Of a stretch of DNA of 17,948 nucleotides, positions 13,982 through 17,948 are shown piece after piece. The notes beneath the pieces were generated by a model. The model did no database searches and was not told the DNA's origin. It saw only the letters and a list, made by a program, of their open reading frames with translations. The DNA is from Syntrophomonas sp. (lineage in GTDB: Bacteria; Bacillota; Syntrophomonadia; Syntrophomonadales; Syntrophomonadaceae). The stretch lies in contig JAQUUV010000023.1 of NCBI GenBank assembly GCA_028693695.1, forward strand, positions 1 to 17,948. Direction: 5' to 3'. Positions within the stretch are counted from its first letter, which is position 1; each line of letters opens with the position of its first letter. Made by a program: the position numbers and the translations under genes.

Positions 13982-14737
13982 TTACCTCCCAACGAATCCT
14001 TCGGCTTGCAAAACTGTTATCAGTTCAGTTACGCTCTTAACCGCCACCCGTTTACGGTCCGTTTCAGGTGCCAAGTTGCTGAGCGTGCTTATTTTTTTAT
14101 CCTCAGCGATTTCTATGTCCAGATCATCCAGATCCAATATCTCTTTGGGCTTCCTACCCGCTTTTAATATCTGACTTACTGAAGGGATGCGCGGCTCATT
14201 GATGCCTCCCATAACCGTAACTACTACTGGCAGCTGCACCTCCAGCAATTCTTCACAATCCTCTAAAGAACGAGTAATCCTAGCTACCGTTCCATCCAGC
14301 TCGATTTTACTAACGTATCCCACCTGGGGTAAGCCTAATATTTCAGCTACCCTTGAACCTACCTGCCCCGAGTAGTTGTCCCCACTGCCTTCTCCGAAGA
14401 GCACCAGGCCCACATCATCGATCTTCTGAATAGTTGCCGCCAGCAAGCTGGCAGTTAAAGAACTTTCCATACCGTCAAGCTTATCGTCCAACACCAGATA
14501 AGCCTCATCTGCTCCCGCCGCTAGGGCTTCTTTAATGGTTTCTTCCACTTCCTCATTCCCGGCGGATACAACTATTAAATTGCTGCCGGCAGCCTCTTTC
14601 AGCTGAACACCTGCCTCCAGCGCATTCTTATCAATTATACCCAGGGTGAAAGGCACCCCTTCAATTACCGGCTCCCGATTTTTAATCCTGACTTGTTGCA
14701 GATCCGGCACCTGCTTCATGGCCACCACGATGTTCAT
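13982..14737 (-). CDS. fixA: Electron-transfer flavoprotein beta subunit, FixA type
   Basis: A 251-residue EtfB/FixA, forming the heterodimer with FixB. Visible blocks are MNIVVAMKQVPD (1-12), the ETF-beta pattern GIIDKNALEAGVQLKE (33-48), ALAAGADEAYLV, GEGSGDNYSGQVGSRVAE (115-132) and the family signature INEPRIPSVSQILKAGRKP (179-197). The loop at 115-127 is where bifurcating ETFs bind a second flavin (AMP in ordinary ETFs). The D-x-Y-x-x-QVG form here resembles FixA-type proteins more than mitochondrial-type ETF. Start ATG 14737 follows TAGGAGG at 9-nt spacing. It lies 50 nt after fixX and 4 nt before fixB. Confidence 0.92.
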   Translation of the reverse strand: MNIVVAMKQVPDLQQVRIKNREPVIEGVPFTLGIIDKNALEAGVQLKEAAGSNLIVVSAGNEEVEETIKEALAAGADEAYLVLDDKLDGMESSLTASLLAATIQKIDDVGLVLFGEGSGDNYSGQVGSRVAEILGLPQVGYVSKIELDGTVARITRSLEDCEELLEVQLPVVVTVMGGINEPRIPSVSQILKAGRKPKEILDLDDLDIEIAEDKKISTLSNLAPETDRKRVAVKSVTELITVLQAEGFVGR

Positions 14738-14787
14738 TTTTCAAAACCTCCTAATATATAATGCCCAGTTTAATGGTCACACGCTTT

Positions 14788-15072
14788 TTATCCGAAGCGG
14801 AATTGCACTCCGACACCACCGTTAGGATAATGCCATTCCAAGACCTCCGGACCACAGACCAATAGACAGGTGCCGCATTCCAGGCAACCATCAACGCTTA
14901 TCACTATTTCGCCATTGTCGTTTTCACTGTATAAACCTGCTGGACATACTAGTATAGTGTTTTTCAAGCGAGGGTCTTTTTCGTGGCCGGCTTTGATTTT
15001 TATGTGGAATTCCTTGTCTTCTTTAAATACATCTAATCCCAGTTTGGCTTTTAATCCCATTACTATGCTCAT
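14788..15072 (-). CDS. fixX: Ferredoxin-like protein FixX
   Basis: A 94-residue iron-sulfur partner of FixC, equivalent to the C-terminal ferredoxin domain of ETF:quinone oxidoreductase. The cysteines are C43 (in VCPAGLY) and C63, C66, C69 and C73 (in GCLECGTCLLVC), enough for one [4Fe-4S] cluster, followed by the conserved YPNGGVGVQFRFG end. Length and pattern match the family. It would pass electrons from the FixC FAD towards quinone. The ATG overlaps the fixC stop (ATGA), so the two are translationally coupled, in line with a stable FixCX complex. Confidence 0.95.
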   Translation of the reverse strand: MSIVMGLKAKLGLDVFKEDKEFHIKIKAGHEKDPRLKNTILVCPAGLYSENDNGEIVISVDGCLECGTCLLVCGPEVLEWHYPNGGVGVQFRFG

Positions 15073-16370
15073 ATCTTCATCATCCTCCTACCTACCTGTA
15101 ACATTGCCCACATTTCACCTAAACTCATATGTTTCTTGATGGTAGGATATAGCCTTGCTTTTGGCCCAGCCGGTACTTCATATAAGTCTTTCATAATATT
15201 ACCGGCCAGTTCAGGGTAATGTTTGAACAACGGAGGATATTCCAGCACTTCCAGAGATTCTTTAAAATTAATAAAATCTTTTAGCACAAAACTATTTTTC
15301 AAAAGGTTTTCATAGGTAGCCAGACCAGCTCTGGTGAAATCATTTTTTTCTTTAGCTTCTATTACTGCTTGAGCCGCGAAATAACCGGAAGCCAGGGCGT
15401 ATTCCATTCCTCTTACAGTCACTCCGATGTTCATGGAAAACCCCGCAGCGTCCCCCGCTACCAGGATTCCATCCCCATACAACTTGTCCATAACTTTATA
15501 GCCACCCTCGGGTATCACGTGAGCCGAATACTCTGCCGTCTCTCCACCTTTAAGCAGGCGGGCTACTTCGGGGCGCTGTTTGAAATCCTCCAAAAGTTGG
15601 GGAGCCTCGATCTTGGGTTCTTCTTCCATCAAATCTTTTATTCCCACTACGATCCCTAAGCTTATGCTTTCTTTGTTGGTGTACAGGAAACCTCCGCCGA
15701 ATTTCCCCTTGGTTACGTCACCCATGTATAGACGGGCTACCCCTTCGTCACCCTCCAGGTTAAAACGGTCTTCGATAACCTGACGCGGGAGCTCAATAAC
15801 TTCCTTGAAGCCCACTGCAAAGTTCTTGGCCTGAGCACCTTTACGCAGTCCTGCTTTTTCAGCGGTAAAGGATAATACTCCATCACAGGCGATCACCACA
15901 TTGGCTCGTAGTGCCTCGCCCCCGGCCATAACACCTACTACCCTACCATTCTCAATAACAACGTCGTCGACCCGGCTTTTCACCACTAACATAGCTCCCT
16001 TGCGCTCAGCCTGTTTGGCAAACCACTTGTCAAACTTACCCCGCAGGACACTGTAACTCTGATAGGGTTCCAAACCTAGTTCCAGACCGTCATATCTCAC
16101 GTTAATGGAACGTTCTTTATCCATGATGCACACTTCTTCATGGGCAATATATCTCTCTAACGGAGCCTTTTTCCACAAGTCAGGGAACATTTCCCTGACC
16201 GGGTTCAAATAGATACGTCCCCCGGTAACATTCTTAGCCCCCGGGTAGTCACCTCTTTCTAATACCAATACCTCTAGTCCCTCTCCGGCCAGGGTGTAAG
16301 CTGCGGCCAGACCAGCTAAGCCCGCCCCCACTACTATAGCGTCAAATTGCTCAATTGCTTCCTCAACCAT
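15069..16370 (-). CDS. fixC: FixC flavoprotein (ETF:quinone oxidoreductase-like)
   Basis: A 433-residue FAD enzyme of the FixC/ETF-QO family. The dinucleotide-binding motif VVGAGLAGLAAAY lies at 13-25 with its acidic end ERG (38-40), then GAKNVTGGRIY (44-54), and the second FAD motif GILVAGDAAGF followed by NIGVTVRGMEYALASG (301-329). It accepts electrons from FixAB and, with FixX, reduces menaquinone at the inner face of the membrane; it lacks membrane-spanning helices, as in the family. ATG 16370 follows GGAGGTG at 7-nt spacing. It is 49 nt after acd and overlaps fixX by 4 nt. A naming alternative is a general FAD-dependent geranylgeranyl reductase-like protein, but the adjacent FixX settles it. 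Confidence 0.94.
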   Translation of the reverse strand: MVEEAIEQFDAIVVGAGLAGLAAAYTLAGEGLEVLVLERGDYPGAKNVTGGRIYLNPVREMFPDLWKKAPLERYIAHEEVCIMDKERSINVRYDGLELGLEPYQSYSVLRGKFDKWFAKQAERKGAMLVVKSRVDDVVIENGRVVGVMAGGEALRANVVIACDGVLSFTAEKAGLRKGAQAKNFAVGFKEVIELPRQVIEDRFNLEGDEGVARLYMGDVTKGKFGGGFLYTNKESISLGIVVGIKDLMEEEPKIEAPQLLEDFKQRPEVARLLKGGETAEYSAHVIPEGGYKVMDKLYGDGILVAGDAAGFSMNIGVTVRGMEYALASGYFAAQAVIEAKEKNDFTRAGLATYENLLKNSFVLKDFINFKESLEVLEYPPLFKHYPELAGNIMKDLYEVPAGPKARLYPTIKKHMSLGEMWAMLQVGRRMMKI

Positions 16371-16419
16371 TAGGATGCACCTCCAGCGCTTTGTGAGTAT
16401 TTAATAAAATTCAATTATC

Positions 16420-17556
16420 CTAGGCTAGAATTGCACCGGCCACTATCAGTTTCTGCATGTCAATAACCCCTTCTACCTGGGGGCCCATTATGGCGTCACG
16501 ATAAATGCGAGCGACTTTGTAATCGGCCATTAAACCATAGGAACCGTGTATATCCATGGCTATACGCGCTGCTGCCACTGCGTTTTCGGCAATGACAACC
16601 TTGGAAAGAGCAGCTTCTTTAGCAAAATCACCCGGGCTTTTGGGCTTGTTAGCTAGGGAGCCCAAACGATATGCCATCCAGCGCGACACCTCATATTTCA
16701 TGGCTATGTCAGCAATCTTTAACTGAATCGCCTGAAACTTGGCTATAGGTTCACCCCGATGGGTTTTCTCCTTGGCATATTTTACGGATTCTTCGAAAGC
16801 GGCTAAAGTGGTCCCCAAAGCAACCGAATTCATGCCTATCTTGCCGAAAGCAATTCCATACTGCAAGACCGGATAGCCATTGCCCAGTTCTCCCAGCACA
16901 TTTTCTACTGGTATTTTCACATTTTGTAAGTATACGTCACAGAGTACGCCTCCATGCCATCCCACCTTTTCCCAGGGTTCAGATATGGAATATCCCTCAC
17001 AAAATTTATCGATAATGAAAGCTGTAGGTCTCCCACTCTCGCTATCTTTGACGAAAGTTACTATCGGTCCAGGATAATTAGCATTGGTTATAAAACGTTT
17101 GGTACCATTAATAATATAGTGATCACCTTCTCTTACTGCGGTACTGGTAATCTGTTTGGGATCTGAGCCAGTTCCCGGTTCAGTAAAAGCAAACGAAGTT
17201 ATATATTCCCCCCTGCAGGATTTCGGCATATATTTTTGCTTCTGTTCTTCAGTTCCAAAACTGGATATGGCAGATAGCCCCAAGCTATGCGCGGAAATAG
17301 CCACGGCCGGCCCACTGGATACTCGGGCTATTTGTTCCATGGCCAATACATAACTTTCATAACCGGCATCTGCCCCACCATATGCTTCCGGCATAGCCAT
17401 TCCAAATAGGTCCAGCTCCGCCAATCCCTTCAATATCTCATCCGGAACCTGGTTCTCCTTCTCAATTTGTTCAGCTATAGGGGCAATGTTTTGCTCTGCA
17501 TAATCCCGTGCCATTTTCTGTATCAGAGCTTGTTCTTTAGTCAGAGTAAACTCCAT
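16420..17556 (-). CDS. Acyl-CoA dehydrogenase
   Basis: A 378-residue FAD enzyme that oxidises an acyl-CoA to the 2-enoyl-CoA (or runs in reverse). Length and order match short/medium-chain ACADs: FAFTEPGTGSD (122-132), NGTKRFITNA (150-159), RIAMDIHGSYG (331-341) and the C-terminal catalytic segment, where E362 in QVEGVIDMQ aligns with the catalytic Glu of the common YEGTSQIQ. The residues after it (GVID) are unusual, so chain length or substrate may differ. ATG 17556 is chosen because AAGGAGAAGG precedes it and MEFTLTKEQ is a normal ACAD start; an upstream in-frame start at 17574 is less likely. First gene of the operon, so FixAB is probably its electron acceptor. Confidence 0.93.
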   Translation of the reverse strand: MEFTLTKEQALIQKMARDYAEQNIAPIAEQIEKENQVPDEILKGLAELDLFGMAMPEAYGGADAGYESYVLAMEQIARVSSGPAVAISAHSLGLSAISSFGTEEQKQKYMPKSCRGEYITSFAFTEPGTGSDPKQITSTAVREGDHYIINGTKRFITNANYPGPIVTFVKDSESGRPTAFIIDKFCEGYSISEPWEKVGWHGGVLCDVYLQNVKIPVENVLGELGNGYPVLQYGIAFGKIGMNSVALGTTLAAFEESVKYAKEKTHRGEPIAKFQAIQLKIADIAMKYEVSRWMAYRLGSLANKPKSPGDFAKEAALSKVVIAENAVAAARIAMDIHGSYGLMADYKVARIYRDAIMGPQVEGVIDMQKLIVAGAILA

Positions 17557-17641
17557 TCTACCTTCTCCTTTCACCCTCTCGAATAATTTTATCCATTCAG
17601 CACTTTTAGTCCTTATACAACTATCATAAATGTATTATTAA

Positions 17642-17667
17642 TTAATATGTTATTTATTTATATGTTA
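17642..17667. promoter_or_regulatory. Candidate MarR operator at the acd-fix promoter
   Basis: Two related 10-mers, TAATATGTTA (17643-17652) and TTATATGTTA (17658-17667), 15 bp apart; the second covers the predicted -10. Bases 17642-17658 match 12921-12937 in front of marR with a single A/G difference. The placement over and just downstream of the -10 is typical of a repressor. Confidence 0.5.
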
Positions 17668-17690
17668 ATGCTGCATTTTCCGTATGTCAA
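17662..17690 (-). promoter_or_regulatory. Candidate sigma-A promoter of the acd-fixCXAB operon
   Basis: On the minus strand, a consensus TTGACA (17690-17685), a 17-bp spacer and TAACAT (17667-17662). The transcript would start near 17655, with a leader of about 100 nt before the acd ATG. It has the same spacing and near-identical -10 as the marR promoter. Confidence 0.6.
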
Positions 17691-17743
17691 TAGTAATTTT
17701 TTTACTTTTAGGAACCTTTCATAGTTAGTATATTCAATTAAAA

Positions 17744-17786
17744 AGCCACGGTAATCCGTGGCTCAAGACCGTTGACAAAAGCGAAT
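17744..17786 (-). repeat. Hairpin-plus-tail repeat, copy 2; terminator-like for the ABC-F gene
   Basis: The stem AGCCACGG (17744-17751) / CCGTGGCT (17756-17763) has a TAAT loop, with the tail CCGTTGACAAAAGCGAAT (17769-17786) identical to copy 1 (1994-2011). On the minus strand the stem is followed by a run of T (complement of the A run at 17741-17744), 22 nt past the end of the ABC-F gene, so here it can act as a Rho-independent terminator. The stem bases differ from copy 1 but stay fully paired. Confidence 0.65.
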
Positions 17787-17807
17787 TTTTCTATATTATA
17801 TTAGAAT

Positions 17808-17948
17808 TTATAAATCTTTTCTTTCCAAGTATTCATCATAGGTCATTAGCTTGTCGATTACTCCATTAGCTGTGATTTCTATAATACGGTTAGCTACGGT
17901 TTGAAGTAATTGATGATCATGAGATATAAGAAATACCGTTCCGGGAAA
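17808..17948 (-). CDS. ABC-F family ATPase, C-terminal end (partial)
   Basis: The last 46 codons of a gene running out of the window. The sequence GTVFLISHDHQLLQTVANR contains the H-loop of the second ATPase domain (SHDHQ), and the end IIEI..GVIDKLMTYDEYLER is typical of ABC-F proteins, soluble twin-ATPase factors that act on the ribosome (translation or antibiotic protection). The subfamily (Uup, YbiT or other) cannot be fixed from this fragment, though the RIIEI ending resembles YbiT. The stop is TAA at 17808-17810. Confidence 0.88.
   Translation of the reverse strand, partial: FPGTVFLISHDHQLLQTVANRIIEITANGVIDKLMTYDEYLERKDL

Noticed and set aside
1..17948. CRISPR array, tRNA or rRNA gene, prophage or integrase region
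   Set aside because: No regularly spaced repeats, no tRNA-like cloverleaf or rRNA sequence, and no phage or integrase protein was recognised.

Overview
The window reads like a chromosomal stretch from an anaerobic, low-to-moderate GC Gram-positive of the Clostridia. A relative of Syntrophomonas (Syntrophomonadaceae) is the best guess. The evidence is strong purine-rich ribosome binding sites (GGAGG type), frequent GTG/TTG starts, an S-layer-homology protein, an acyl-CoA dehydrogenase tied to a FixABCX-type electron-transfer system, and dense small palindromic repeats. The species call is inference; no rRNA or other diagnostic marker is present.

Layout. (1) 1-860: the tail of a sensor histidine kinase, translationally coupled to an OmpR-type response regulator and closed by a perfect palindrome that can act as a terminator. 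(2) 870-2766: an orphan E. coli-type S-adenosylmethionine decarboxylase (minus strand), a 418-bp gap holding a MITE-like element and a structured hairpin repeat, then a HAD-IB phosphatase (plus). (3) 2816-5495: a 70-bp relative of the same MITE, a membrane GT2 glycosyltransferase and a second HAD hydrolase (both minus). (4) 5721-7551: a likely operon dedA - PilZ protein - two-helix ferritin-like protein, ended by a good terminator. (5) 7630-8612: an RluA-family pseudouridine synthase with its own terminator. (6) 8656-12477: an exported SLH protein with a repetitive C-terminal part, and a divergent baeRF-like gene, each accompanied by a long perfect palindrome of one repeat family. (7) 12486-17556: a MarR regulator and the operon acd-fixC-fixX-fixA-fixB, all on the minus strand. 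(8) 17744-17948: a second copy of the hairpin repeat, then the C-terminus of an ABC-F ATPase.

How the genes fit together. The metabolic core is the 5-kb acd-fixCXAB operon. An acyl-CoA dehydrogenase would pass electrons to a two-subunit electron-transfer flavoprotein (FixAB), and from there to the FixC flavoprotein and the FixX iron-sulfur protein. In known FixABCX systems this assembly couples NADH oxidation to quinone and ferredoxin (or flavodoxin) reduction, or may run in reverse. The marR gene and the operon have nearly superimposable promoters (TTGAC[A/G], 17-bp spacer, TARCAT), each followed by two copies of a TAATATRTTA-like 10-mer. This suggests that MarR represses both itself and the operon.

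I did not find a wholly new defence or mobile system. The best leads are the shared MarR operator, the unusual FixB flavin-site residues, the EncFtn-like two-helix ferritin, the beta-repeat SLH protein, and three kinds of small repeat: a MITE family in two size classes, a modular double palindrome, and a hairpin-plus-tail element whose stem shows compensatory changes.
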